In this document: piece after piece, positions 20,806 to 33,876 of the stretch
How positions within the stretch are numbered: the stretch's first letter is position 1
Layout: every line of letters begins with the position of its first letter
Assembly: GCA_944472135.2 (NCBI GenBank)
Contig: OX235265.1
Coordinates: 59,965,112-60,029,111, forward strand
Direction of reading: 5' to 3'
DNA from: Trichobilharzia regenti
Lineage: Eukaryota; Platyhelminthes; Trematoda; Strigeidida; Schistosomatidae
Length of the DNA stretch: 64,000 nucleotides
Made by a program: the position numbers and the translations under genes
Notes under the pieces: model-generated
Database searches by the model: none
What the model was told of the DNA's origin: nothing
The model's input: only the letters and a program-made list of their open reading frames with translations

Positions 20806-21065
20806 TGTCAGTAGTTCAGCAGTAATATACTTACCAACCACTCACTTGGTCTAGGGTTTGATTCCTTTCTGACGCACTTTTAGTCTCACTTAGCAGTCAG
20901 TAAGCCTGGTGACAAGAGGAAGTTGACTGTAAGACTAGTAATCCAGCCCCGTAAAAGTAATCACTACTGTTACTGAAAATTCAAACCTCAAGCTTGAGGC
21001 CCTATGTTCCAATTGGAACACAAAGTAGTAAAATAAATAAATAAAATAAATAAATAAATAATAAA
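20806..21065 (+). repeat. SINE B2, full length with (AAAT)n tail
   Basis: A worn tRNA-like head (B-box relic GGGTTTGATTCC) and the conserved middle are followed by the tail CCCTATGTTCCAATTGGAAC and then an (AAAT)n microsatellite. This copy shows the complete SINE B2 architecture in plus orientation. Confidence 0.75.
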
Positions 21066-21267
21066 TAGCCTGCATTCTTGAGGGAGCTGACCTCTTCCAG
21101 ATTCAAATGGTCGTAAATACGCCTTGGTGAGAGTTGTCAATAAGAATGAAACTAGGTCCGAGGCCTTCAGCCAATCTCCTTCAACCATCCAACACATGTA
21201 AATTGATGTTAATAGGAGAGTTCTGAATTACCTATTGCTTTAATTCTTCTATGTCGACTATTTAGTT

Positions 21268-21480
21268 GGTTGGAGGATTTCATCATGAGCTGCCATCAGT
21301 TAGAGAATCACTGGAAAAGCTGGGAGTACTGGACAGCTGTCACCTCCGTTCTAGTTTGGGACTCTTCAGCAGAACGCACCCACCGGGGTTAGAACCTAGG
21401 CTCTCCAGGGGTCCTGTAACCATTGTCGACTCATGAGGAACCCCTTACAAAATTCCTACAAACCAATACTTGAAGATTAT
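21268..21480. repeat. SINE A fragments (minus then plus tail)
   Basis: At 21268-21400 a minus copy has helix I relic TTCTG and core CTGAAGA (valid, position 7 being free), but the GAAA strand is replaced, so it is inactive. At 21405-21475 a plus-strand 3' tail (GACTCATGAGG...CTACAAACCAATACTTGAAG) follows. Confidence 0.65.
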
Positions 21481-22230
21481 ATAATTGTTGATTAAATCGT
21501 GACTGGTTATTTTTAATATCGGTTTTTATTATTCATATTATTATTATTATTAGTAGTAGTAGTAATAGTACTTTCCTTACCTTTGTCTTTACTTGTCTTG
21601 TTTTTTTCCTCTTTAAAGTGACAGAATACTACTTCTCCTAATTTCATTCAGGTAAATCGTTTCACATCATCGTTAACTTCATCATGAACGAAGTACTTAT
21701 CTTCTTTCCATACAATCTCAGCAGTAGGTCATAAAGTGATATTTTAGACTAGTGTACTGGGATATAAGTATGAAAATCAACAAGACTTTCGGTTATTATT
21801 CCTTACAGTTCATAATATTCACTTGTCATCTTTTAAAAGAATAAATTCATAAGCACATATATTCGTGTGTGTGTATGTGTGTGTGGGTGTGTAGATAAAA
21901 GCGAAAGTTTTTTTGGTATTCATATTCCCTACAAGGTCATTATGTCGAATTCAACATATTTCTCTGTCAAAATGATGCATGTGACCTGAGTAGTAGAATG
22001 AAATATGTCAGAATTTTAAAATGATTCTTCTAATTTCAGCAAAAATGTAAAGTGAGATAAACACAATAAGGAATTTAAAGCCGGCATACCTGCTCTTTCT
22101 CTACATCTCTTCTTCGTAATTGTAGGATATTTTGAGGTTTCCTTTTTTATCAAACAAACTGGAATGAAGTTCACTATACACTTCTAAAATAAATTTAAGT
22201 CCTGTTGATCTTTTGGGAATGTAAGTTTTA
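21481..22230. other. Intergenic with microsatellites
   Basis: (TTA)n/(TAG)n near 21530-21565 and (GT)n near 21865-21890. No gene seen. Confidence 0.4.
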
Positions 22231-22231
22231 G

Positions 22232-22335
22232 AAAGAATGAAGGTGTCCAGTGTTCCCTGGTGTACCGCGGTTCTTGTGGAACTCTTAAATGAAATCCGTT
22301 ATATCTCACCAAAGCCAACACTTGAAAATGATTCC
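22232..22335 (+). repeat. SINE A 3' fragment
   Basis: GTGTCCAGTGTTCCCTGG followed by the tail ending AAAGCCAACACTTGAAAATG. The hammerhead 5' half is missing. Confidence 0.55.
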
Positions 22336-23130
22336 ACTGCTCATTGACGTTCACTTTCATTGGGGTCCACCATGTTGGTTGTTAGAAGAATTGCTAACTG
22401 AGGGAAATGATTTGGGTGGAGATACGAGAAAAAAGTTGTTATTTATAGAATATTGGACACCGCCTCAGTAAATGAATAGTAGCGCACTCGTTTCATGACC
22501 TCGAGGTGCTGGAGTGATTCCTGGTGTACTTATGAGGGGAGTAGGTGAACTGTAACCATGAGACAGATAGTAGGAAATAAGAGAAAGGATGTGCGCTGGA
22601 CCGGCAAAATGATTCCAAGAGATTTGAATTTCATCGACGATTTATGGCTCAGGCTGCAGAAACATGAAAATCCAAAGGAGGAATCTGACAAGTTGACAAA
22701 GCAGGTAATAAAAGCAGAACTTCAAGAAAATATAGAAAAGAGAGAGATGAAGAACAAACCCAAGAAACAGAAGAAGCAAACAGGTGGGACAGATGACAAA
22801 ATACAGAAGTAGTCAGAAGGAGATGTAGAGGGTCTAAACATACATTGGAGAGACCGTCGAATGACATAACACTAGGATATAGAGCTGAGCCCAAATCGGA
22901 AACGACACGATGACGAAATAGGGAAGAAAGTGAGAGGGGGAAATGAATGACTGTGAGCCACTATGAGTCAAATTAAAAAAACTAGGAGATCAAAGTGCAA
23001 TAGAGATTCACCGAAGACAACATAAGTTCTGATCACAACGAAGAGAATCTATCGAGAAAAAGACCAGAAGATACTATATCTGAGATAGCCACGTGTTCAG
23101 TAGAGAGTGGAGAATAATACCCGTAAAAAT
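22336..23130. other. Intergenic; lysine-rich open frame not assigned
   Basis: A plus-strand frame at 22558-22812 (84 codons, very Lys/Glu-rich after residue 40) has no recognisable domain, no clear splice sites and no second copy in the window. It could be an exon or chance in purine-rich DNA. Confidence 0.3.
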
Positions 23131-24336
23131 GTAAGTTGTTTCCACTGATTTCCAGTGACTTATAATTTGTACACAGCTCAGACACTCAAAGCTGTGAATA
23201 TTTGATCACTATGTGGGATACAGGCATTCAAACTCAGTCACAGATCGCCACTCAATTTCATCCCTACCTGACCAGCTACGAATGACTGATAAAGCCTTAT
23301 CCTATCTCTCTCCCTCTTTGCTTCTCCAGTCATGTCGCTCTATATCAGTGTAGGTCACATATGGAGAACACAAGAATATGCTCTGTTACCTGTTGTGTGA
23401 AACACGTAGAAACACGTAGAATGAGGAGAACTGAAGACTCACCCCCTACGATTTCTGCACAATTGTAGGGATTTCTCATGAAAAAACCTTCTCTTAGTGA
23501 CTTTGCTTGTGTATATACCACTGAAAATAACTCACGACCCCAAAATACACACCCTGAAACTCGCATGATTGTTGATTATAAATACTCAAGATGCTCACTC
23601 ACTTCTTTATTCTCATTATTATTATTATTCTCCTGTGTTCCTCCTAATGATGACTGTACATACTATTTGCATCCAAATGATAATCAAATCAAAGAGACTA
23701 TTATTCTATGCTTATACTTGTACCTGAACACACACTTTCTGACTTCACTATACTGGCTATTGTATTGAAGGATTTGTAGCTATAGAGCTAGCTGAATGGG
23801 GTGGAGCTATTGGAAGCAATATTTCGATGAAATCATTACCAGTTTGAATAAACTATTTGTTGAATGGCTCAAACTAGTCACCCCGACCACGTGTCTCGGT
23901 GGCCTAATGGATAAGGCGTCGGTTTCCGGAGCCGAAGATTGAGGGTTCGAGTCCCTTCCGAGACGGTCGGATTTTACAATTACTAAACATCCACCACCTC
24001 ATATCTACTCGTTAACATGTCTCAATATCATCAGTTTGATAGTGTAAGTAGTACTCCTACTGCTATCTTCTCCCCTACTCTGTCATGTTAAGTAGGACAA
24101 AACTTAATCAATAATGCATCCAATACGAAGTATCTGCTAAATCACCTTCGACCATCCATCCGCCATAATAAATCAACGTAAAGCACAACTGAGAAATTTG
24201 TTAACTAACTGTATTCCCACATACATAAACATTTCTATTCCACCCTAATTACTATTGTATGATTGGTTTTTCAGTTGAGCACAACAGGTAATCATGTGCC
24301 TGAACAGAGAGAGCTGTGAGATCAACTCAAGTTGGC
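23131..24336 (-). repeat. Inverted, partial sixth copy of the tRNA-Arg unit
   Basis: This is the reverse complement of the first about 1.5 kb of the 2.79-kb array unit. From about 23700 to 24336 it is almost identical to the direct copies (only three substitutions and an 8-bp indel seen by eye). From 23131 to 23700 it is clearly diverged, with many substitutions and indels. It lacks the 304-bp block present in every direct copy at AGTCT. It carries the plus-strand tRNA-Arg gene. Confidence 0.85.
23893..23965 (+). tRNA. tRNA-Arg(CCG)
   Basis: A 73-nt cloverleaf: acceptor GTCTCGG/CCGAGAC, D-arm GCCTAATGGATAAGGC (A box TGGCCTAATGG), anticodon stem TCGGT/GCCGA around TTCCGGA (anticodon CCG, reading CGG), T-arm GAGGG/CCCTT around TTCGAGT (B box GGTTCGAGTCC), discriminator G. 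A TTTT terminator follows at 23970-23973. The sequence is identical to the array copies. No intron; CCA is not encoded, as expected in eukaryotes. Confidence 0.95.
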
Positions 24337-25060
24337 GTTTCTGAGCAGCAGTGGTAGTTGCTGGATGAGGAGGAAGTGGGAGTTGTAGTCCAACACTGCT
24401 ATTCACCCTTCACCTAGAAATTTGCAGTCATAAGCCACCTGCAAAAATGCCAAGTTGGTCCACTGTGACTTTTATATACTGTTTTATTTTAATCCATCTT
24501 TGGTAATTCAGCTGTTTGCATTTCTACTCTTAACTATGATAAGTATAGGGTTATTCTGTCGTATATGTGAGTCAACGAATACTAATTGGAAAACTTACTG
24601 AAAGTCATTGATAAATTTGAAAGCTAACTTAAAAAGAGCTTTATTGATTACCAAAACCATATAAGTAGCATAAATATTTCCTTGAAAGTTTTATCTCACA
24701 AATAATACGCGTCACTTTACGATTTTGGGAAATAGTAGTAATTTCTAAATGATTTCAATGCATAACCTTTCTTGGAAAAAATGTTACGTTTATTAATTAG
24801 CTACTGTTAAAGAAATACCTTTCCAAGTACCTCTATGCATATATTTTTCCTTTTCCGAATCTCTATTTGACCAACATATCAAAGATATTGTATATCCGTA
24901 TTGGGCAGAACAGAGAAATGAAACATTTTCACAGAAGCTCAACTGAAACTACAACACCCAATTATCATTAAAATAAGCCTCAAAAATTATTCTCAGTCAA
25001 CCAAAAAAATAAACTCCTACATGACAAGTAATAATTCAGTATAATGTATATATCAGTCCA
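24337..25060. other. Spacer between inverted copy and array
   Basis: About 725 bp of unique AT-rich sequence forms the loop of the large inverted repeat. No gene seen. Confidence 0.5.
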
Positions 25061-25423
25061 GAACTGATCTCACAGCTCTCTCTGTTCAGGCACATGATTA
25101 CCTGTTGTGCTCAACTGAAAAACCAATCATACAATAGTAATTAGGGTGGAATAGAAATGTTTATGTATGTGGGAATACAGTTAGTTAACAAATTTCTCAG
25201 TTGTGCTTTACGTTGATTTATTATGGCGGATGGATGGTCGAAGGTGATTTAGCAGATACTTCGTATTGGATGCATTATTGATTAAGTTTTGTCCTACTTA
25301 ACATGACAGAGTAGGGGAGAAGATAGCAGTAGGAGTACTACTTACACTATCAAACTGATGATATTGAGACATGTTAACGAGTAGATATGAGGTGGTGGAT
25401 GTTTAGTAATTGTAAAATCCGAC

Positions 25424-25496
25424 CGTCTCGGAAGGGACTCGAACCCTCAATCTTCGGCTCCGGAAACCGACGCCTTATCCATTAGGCCACCGAGAC
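25424..25496 (-). tRNA. tRNA-Arg(CCG), array copy 1
   Basis: Same 73-nt cloverleaf as the inverted-copy gene, on the minus strand, with a TTTT terminator just downstream. Confidence 0.95.
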
Positions 25497-25702
25497 ACGT
25501 GGTCGGGGTGACTAGTTTGAGCCATTCAACAAATAGTTTATTCAAACTGGTAATGATTTCATCGAAATATTGTTCCCAATAGCTCCACCCCATTCAGCTA
25601 GCTCTATAGTTACAAATCCTTCAATGTTATCATACAATAGCCAGTATAGTGAAGTCAGAAAGTGTGTGTTCAGGTACAAGTATAAGCATAGAATAATAGT
25701 CT

Positions 25703-26006
25703 TTTAGAGCTTGACGGAATTATCTTACACAGCAACTTTCAACTTATTAATTCTCGCGTACCAAAAACAAAGCAAAAGCCAATATTTGATCGTCCAAACT
25801 ACGTGATATATTTCGAGAACAAAACAAGCCGTCAGACGAAGGCTTAGCAGGCTACTGATCGTGCACGTGACACGACGGGGTACCAAATGACGGGGATGCT
25901 TGACCGGAAGCCTTCAGCTAAACAAGTCGACTTAAACAGTGGTGGTCAGCATCCAATGGTGAGTGACCGTTGTGGTCAATAATTTTGGGGAATGATTTAC
26001 CGCTAC
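25703..26006. mobile_element. 304-bp block present in direct copies only
   Basis: In the direct units this block lies between two AGTCT pentamers (25698-25702 and 26007-26011); the inverted copy has a single AGTCT and no block. It is either an insertion with a 5-bp target duplication, fixed before amplification, or a deletion in the inverted copy across 5-bp repeats. No terminal inverted repeats, pol III boxes or coding potential are evident. Equivalent blocks sit at the same offset in units 2-5. Confidence 0.5.
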
Positions 26007-28217
26007 AGTCTCTTTGAATTCATTATCAATTGGACGCATATAGGATGTACAGTCATCATTAGGAGGAACACAAGAGAATAATAATAATGAGAATAAACAA
26101 GTAAGTGAGCTTCTTGAGTATTTATAATCAACAATCATGTGAGTTTCAGGGTGTGTGTTTGGGGGGCGAATCTCCATTTTTCTGCATTCTACGTGTTTCT
26201 TTTCACACAACAATTGATAAAGCATGTGCTTGTGTTTTCTACATGTGACCTAGACTGATGTAGAGCGACATGACTGGAGAAGCAGAGAAAGAGAGAGAGA
26301 GAGAGAGGATAGTATGTTGTTCAATCGTAGGAAGATTTCCAGGTAGGGATGAGATAGAGCGGTGAACGGTCGCTGAGTTTAGTTTTCAGTGGCTATAAAA
26401 TGTCTCACATAGTGTTCTAATATTCAAAGCTTTTAGTGTCTGAGCTATGTACAAATTAATACTCACTGGAAGTCAATTTAGGGAAATTGTGCGTTTGGAG
26501 ATAGTGTTCTATTCTTCCCGGCCGGAGTCGCTGAAGCATTGGAAACCGGCGATTATTACTCAGCATTTCACGGTGTGTTGAATTTAGCCGAATATTCTCT
26601 AGTTGTTATTTTCCGATCGTCTTTGTTCTTATATTGGCATGTGGACGCGGGAATATTTCTCTAATGCATTGAGCGCTGTTAGGCAGCCTGTAATTGTTTC
26701 CAGTTTTCGCACCAGGTTTTCGTTATTTTCACAGTTTCTTCGAAATTTCAACCACTGACGATGTGCTGTTTGATTCGAATATGGATCCAGGGTATTGAAC
26801 GGCTTGCGTCTGAGGCGGTTTTCGCTCGTTTATATTTCATCACTACTTCGATTTGAATGTATTTTGATCGGAGAGGATGCAGGTTTATCTCTAAAGCTTT
26901 GTTCATGGAATCTACGCCCAACCGCTGTTGTAGGAATTGCGGAAAACTAATATCAGAGATATGCAAAATACTACTGCTAATAAAATCAAAATTTCAGTAA
27001 GTAATATTGGTATTATATGGACGAAGTTTGAATGTTATGTGAGTTCCTTGGTGTGATTATACGCAGCAAAACGTTGTCTACTTAATAGTACTGCCTCAGT
27101 TTGTGGTTTGTATCAAATAAAATAAATTATTCTTTCATGGAATTACACTCTACCACATAGCTCGAAATTTATTCTTATTTCACATACCTTGTCTTTTATC
27201 CATTGTTTTAATCTGTCTCTGAGGCTATGCAGATAGTTCTGTGTAACGACCTATATCTGTCTGTCACCGTATCGCATTCTGCATAGTCATTAAATTCACT
27301 AATGAGTTTTGCTTTATTAATATCTGAACATGAAATAACCGATAAACTACTTACTTCGCAGTATAATGTAGAAACTAAAGCTCTTAATGCCAGCTTTGTT
27401 AACGGTGCTGCGTTAGTAAGGTGTAGACATTTAAAGGCTTATAATAAACAGGGTAGAATCAATCAGTCAAGGAATGATGTGTTGTTATAACTGGGCTGAA
27501 TTGAATAAATCCGTTGCTACTTAGTTATGTCTGTCTGTGCCTGTTAATTACTATAACGGTAATGAACACGACTGGTAGGCTAATACGTCAGTTTGTCCCT
27601 TGTACCTTCTGATTCACTGAGTGACGCAAATATCAAAAGGCAAAGGCTGGCCACTGACTGTAAGATATTGTATTGCACATTTGTTAGGAAACAGAACATG
27701 ATATTTATACATTTTGTTTACCATAATAATGTCGGCTAACAGCCGTGAGAATGGATTGCTTTTATTGGCTGGAAATCAGCCAATTATAATTGGTTGATTT
27801 ATAAATCTCATATAATAAACGGAATGTAGGTATTACGTTCATACATTCGTTCTTGAACTGATCTCACAGCTCTCTCTGTTCAGGCACATGATTACCTGTT
27901 GTGCTCAACTGAAAAACCAATCATACAATAGTAATTAGGGTGGAATAGAAATGTTTATGTATGTGGGAATACAGTTAGTTAACAAATTTCTCAGTTGTGC
28001 TTTACGTTGATTTATTATGGCGGATGGATGGTCGAAGGTGATTTAGCAGATACTTCGTATTGGATGCATTATTGATTAAGTTTTGTCCTACTTAACATGA
28101 CAGAGTAGGGGAGAAGATAGTAGTAGGAGTACTACTTACACTATCAAACTGATGATATTGAGACATGTTAACGAGTAGATATGAGGTGGTGGATGTTTAG
28201 TAATTGTAAAATCCGAC

Positions 28218-28290
28218 CGTCTCGGAAGGGACTCGAACCCTCAATCTTCGGCTCCGGAAACCGACGCCTTATCCATTAGGCCACCGAGAC
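28218..28290 (-). tRNA. tRNA-Arg(CCG), array copy 2
   Basis: Identical to copy 1, with internal A and B boxes and a TTTT terminator. Confidence 0.95.
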
Positions 28291-31011
28291 ACGTGGTCGG
28301 GGTGACTAGTTTGAGCCATTCAACAAATAGTTTATTCAAACTGGTAATGATTTCATCGAAATATTGTTCCCAATAGCTCCACCCCATTCAGCTAGCTCTA
28401 TAGTTACAAATCCTTCAATGTTATCATACAATAGCCAGTATAGTGAAGTCAGAAAGTGTGTGTTCAGGTACAAGTATAAGCATAGAATAATAGTCTTTTA
28501 GAGCTTGACGGAATTATCTTACACAGCAACTTTCAACTTATTAATTCTCGCGTACCAAAAACAAAGCAAAAGCCAATATTTGATCGTCCAAACTACGTGA
28601 TATATTTCGAGAACAAAACAAGCCGTCAGACGAAGGCTTAGCAGGCTACTGATCGTGCACGTGACACGACGGGGTACCAAATGACGGGGATGCTTGACCG
28701 GAAGCCTTCAGCTAAACAAGTCGACTTAAACAGTGGTGGTCAGCATCCAATGGTGAGTGACCGTTGTGGTCAATAATTTTGGGGAATGATTTACCGCTAC
28801 AGTCTCTTTGAATTCATTATCAATTGGACGCATATAGGATGTACAGTCATCATTAGGAGGAACACAAGAGAATAATAATAATGAGAATAAACAAGTAAGT
28901 GAGCTTCTTGAGTATTTATAATCAACAATCATGTGAGTTTCAGGGTGTGTGTTTGGGGGGCGAATCTCCATTTTTCTGCATTCTACGTGTTTCTTTTCAC
29001 ACAACAATTGATAAAGCATGTGCTTGTGTTTTCTACATGTGACCTAGACTGATGTAGAGCGACATGACTGGAGAAGCAGAGAAAGAGAGAGAGAGAGAGA
29101 GGATAGTATGTTGTTCAATCGTAGGAAGATTTCCAGGTAGGGATGAGATAGAGCGGTGAACGGTCGCTGAGTTTAGTTTTCAGTGGCTATAAAATGTCTC
29201 ACATAGTGTTCTAATATTCAAAGCTTTTAGTGTCTGAGCTATGTACAAATTAATACTCACTGGAAGTCAATTTAGGGAAATTGTGCGTTTGGAGATAGTG
29301 TTCTATTCTTCCCGGCCGGAGTCGCTGAAGCATTGGAAACCGGCGATTATTACTCAGCATTTCACGGTGTGTTGAATTTAGCCGAATATTCTCTAGTTGT
29401 TATTTTCCGATCGTCTTTGTTCTTATATTGGCATGTGGACGCGGGAATATTTCTCTAATGCATTGAGCGCTGTTAGGCAGCCTGTAATTGTTTCCAGTTT
29501 TCGCACCAGGTTTTCGTTATTTTCACAGTTTCTTCGAAATTTCAACCACTGACGATGTGCTGTTTGATTCGAATATGGATCCAGGGTATTGAACGGCTTG
29601 CGTCTGAGGCGGTTTTCGCTCGTTTATATTTCATCACTACTTCGATTTGAATGTATTTTGATCGGAGAGGATGCAGGTTTATCTCTAAAGCTTTGTTCAT
29701 GGAATCTACGCCCAACCGCTGTTGTAGGAATTGCGGAAAACTAATATCAGAGATATGCAAAATACTACTGCTAATAAAATCAAAATTTCAGTAAGTAATA
29801 TTGGTATTATATGGACGAAGTTTGAATGTTATGTGAGTTCCTTGGTGTGATTATACGCAGCAAAACGTTGTCTACTTAATAGTACTGCCTCAGTTTGTGG
29901 TTTGTATCAAATAAAATAAATTATTCTTTCATGGAATTACACTCTACCACATAGCTCGAAATTTATTCTTATTTCACATACCTTGTCTTTTATCCATTGT
30001 TTTAATCTGTCTCTGAGGCTATGCAGATAGTTCTGTGTAACGACCTATATCTGTCTGTCACCGTATCGCATTCTGCATAGTCATTAAATTCACTAATGAG
30101 TTTTGCTTTATTAATATCTGAACATGAAATAACCGATAAACTACTTACTTCGCAGTATAATGTAGAAACTAAAGCTCTTAATGCCAGCTTTGTTAACGGT
30201 GCTGCGTTAGTAAGGTGTAGACATTTAAAGGCTTATAATAAACAGGGTAGAATCAATCAGTCAAGGAATGATGTGTTGTTATAACTGGGCTGAATTGAAT
30301 AAATCCGTTGCTACTTAGTTATGTCTGTCTGTGCCTGTTAATTACTATAACGGTAATGAACACGACTGGTAGGCTAATACGTCCGTTTGTCCCTTGTACC
30401 TTCTGATTCACTGAGTGACGCAAATATCAAAAGGCAAAGGCTGGCCACTGACTGTAAGATATTGTATTGCACATTTGTTAGGAAACAGAACATGATATTT
30501 ATACATTTTGTTTACCATAATAATGTCGGCTAACAGCCGTGAGAATGGATTGCTTTTATTGGCTGGAAATCAGCCAATTATAATTGGTTGATTTATAAAT
30601 CTCATATAATAAACGGAATGTAGGTATTACGTTCATACATTCGTTCTTGAACTGATCTCACAGCTCTCTCTGTTCAGGCACATGATTACCTGTTGTGCTC
30701 AACTGAAAAACCAATCATACAATAGTAATTAGGGTGGAATAGAAATGTTTATGTATGTGGGAATACAGTTAGTTAACAAATTTCTCAGTTGTGCTTTACG
30801 TTGATTTATTATGGCGGATGGATGGTCGAAGGTGATTTAGCAGATACTTCGTATTGGATGCATTATTGATTAAGTTTTGTCCTACTTAACATGACAGAGT
30901 AGGGGAGAAGATAGCAGTAGGAGTACTACTTACACTATCAAACTGATGATATTGAGACATGTTAACGAGTAGATATGAGGTGGTGGATGTTTAGTAATTG
31001 TAAAATCCGAC

Positions 31012-31084
31012 CGTCTCGGAAGGGACTCGAACCCTCAATCTTCGGCTCCGGAAACCGACGCCTTATCCATTAGGCCACCGAGAC
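31012..31084 (-). tRNA. tRNA-Arg(CCG), array copy 3
   Basis: Identical to copies 1 and 2. Confidence 0.95.
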
Positions 31085-33803
31085 ACGTGGTCGGGGTGAC
31101 TAGTTTGAGCCATTCAACAAATAGTTTATTCAAACTGGTAATGATTTCATCGAAATATTGTTCCCAATAGCTCCACCCCATTCAGCTAGCTCTATAGTTA
31201 CAAATCCTTCAATGTTATCATACAATAGCCAGTATAGTGAAGTCAGAAAGTGTGTGTTCAGGTACAAGTATAAGCATAGAATAATAGTCTTTTAGAGCTT
31301 GACGGAATTATCTTACACAGCAACTTTCAACTTATTAATTCTCGCGTACCAAAAACAAAGCAAAAGCCAATATTTGATCGTCCAAACTACGTGATATATT
31401 TCGAGAACAAAACAAGCCGTCAGACGAAGGCTTAGCAGGCTACTGATCGTGCACGTGACACGACGGGGTACCAAATGACGGGGATGCTTGACCGGAAGCC
31501 TTCAGCTAAACAAGTCGACTTAAACAGTGGTGGTCAGCATCCAATGGTGAGTGACCGTTGTGGTCAATAATTTTGGGGAATGATTTACCGCTACAGTCTC
31601 TTTGAATTCATTATCAATTGGACGCATATAGGATGTACAGTCATCATTAGGAGGAACACAAGAGAATAGTAATAATGAGAATAAATAAGTAAGTGAGCTT
31701 CTTGAGTATTTATAATCAACAATCATGTGAGTTTCAGGGTGTGTGTTTGGGGGGCGAATCTCCATTTTTCTGCATTCTACGTGTTTCTTTTCACACAACA
31801 ATTGATAAAGCATGTGCTTGTGTTTTCTACATGTGACCTAGACTGATGTAGAGCGACATGACTGGAGAAGCAGAGAAAGAGAGAGAGAGAGAGGATAGTA
31901 TGTTGTTCAATCGTAGGAAGATTTCCAGGTAGGGATGAGATAGAGCGGTGAACGGTCGCTGAGTTTAGTTTTCAGTGGCTATAAAATGTCTCACATAGTG
32001 TTCTAATATTCAAAGCTTTTAGTGTCTGAGCTATGTACAAATTAATACTCACTGGAAGTCAATTTAGGGAAATTGTGCGTTTGGAGATAGTGTTCTATTC
32101 TTCCCGGCCGGAGTCGCTGAAGCATTGGAAACCAGCGATTATTACTCAGCATTTCACGGTGTGTTGAATTTAGCCGAATATTCTCTAGTTGTTATTTTCC
32201 GATCGTCTTTGTTCTTATATTGGCATGTGGACGCGGGAATATTTCTCTAATGCATTGAGCGCTGTTAGGCAGCCTGTAATTGTTTCCAGTTTTCGCACCA
32301 GGTTTTCGTTATTTTCACAGTTTCTTCGAAATTTCAACCACTGACGATGTGCTGTTTGATTCGAATATGGATCCAGGGTATTGAACGGCTTGCGTCTGAG
32401 GCGGTTTTCGCTCGTTTATATTTCATCACTACTTCGATTTGAATGTATTTTGATCGGAGAGGATGCAGGTTTATCTCTAAAGCTTTGTTCATGGAATCTA
32501 CGCCCAACCGCTGTTGTAGGAATTGCGGAAAACTAATATCAGAGATATGCAAAATACTACTGCTAATAAAATCAAAATTTCAGTAAGTAATATTGGTATT
32601 ATATGGACGAAGTTTGAATGTTATGTGAGTTCCTTGGTGTGATTATACGCAGCAAAACGTTGTCTACTTAATAGTACTGCCTCAGTTTGTGGTTTGTATC
32701 AAATAAAATAGATTATTCTTTCATGGAATTACACTCTACCACATAGCTCGAAATTTATTCTTATTTCACATACCTTGTCTTTTATCCATTGTTTTAATCT
32801 GTCTCTGAGGCTATGCAGATAGTTCTGTGTAACGACCTATATCTGTCTGTCACCGTATCGCATTCTGCATAGTCATTAAATTCACTAATGAGTTTTGCTT
32901 TATTAATATCTGAACATGAAATAACCGATAAACTACTTACTTCGCAGTATAATGTAGAAACTAAAGCTCTTAATGCCAGCTTTGTTAACGGTGCTGCGTT
33001 AGTAAGGTGTAGACATTTAAAGGCTTATAATAAACAGGGTAGAATCAATCAGTCAAGGAATGATGTGTTGTTATAACTGGGCTGAATTGAATAAATCCGT
33101 TGCTACTTAGTTATGTCTGTCTGTGCCTGTTAATTACTATAACGGTAATGAACACGACTGGTAGGCTAATACGTCCGTTTGTCCCTTGTACCTTCTGATT
33201 CACTGAGTGACGCAAATATCAAAAGGCAAAGGCTGGCCACTGACTGTAAGATATTGTATTGCACATTTGTTAGGAAACAGAACATGATATTTATACATTT
33301 TGTTTACCATAATAATGTCGGCTAACAGCCGTGAGAATGGATTGCTTTTATTGGCTGGAAATCAGCCAATTATAATTGGTTGATTTATAAATCTCATATA
33401 ATAAACGGAATGTAGGTATTACGTTCATACATTCGTTCTTGAACTGATCTCACAGCTCTCTCTGTTCAGGCACATGATTACCTGTTGTGCTCAACTGAAA
33501 AACCAATCATACAATAGTAATTAGGGTGGAATAGAAATGTTTATGTATGTGGGAATACAGTTAGTTAACAAATTTCTCAGTTGTGCTTTACGTTGATTTA
33601 TTATGGCGGATGGATGGTCGAAGGTGATTTAGTAGATACTTCGTATTGGATGCATTATTGATTAAGTTTTGTCCTACTTAACATGACAGAGTAGGGGAGA
33701 AGATAGCAGTAGGAGTACTACTTACACTATCAAACTGATGATATTGAGACATGTTAACGAGTAGATATGAGGTGGTGGATGTTTAGTAATTGTAAAATCC
33801 GAC

Positions 33804-33876
33804 CGTCTCGGAAGGGACTCGAACCCTCAATCTTCGACTCCGGAAACCGACGCCTTATCCATTAGGCCACCGAGAC
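33804..33876 (-). tRNA. tRNA-Arg(CCG), array copy 4, one anticodon-stem variant
   Basis: Same gene with one change: G to A on the plus strand at 33837, which is C40 to U in the tRNA. The G30-C40 pair becomes a G-U wobble beside the existing U31-G39 wobble. The fold is kept but the anticodon stem is weaker. Confidence 0.9.
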
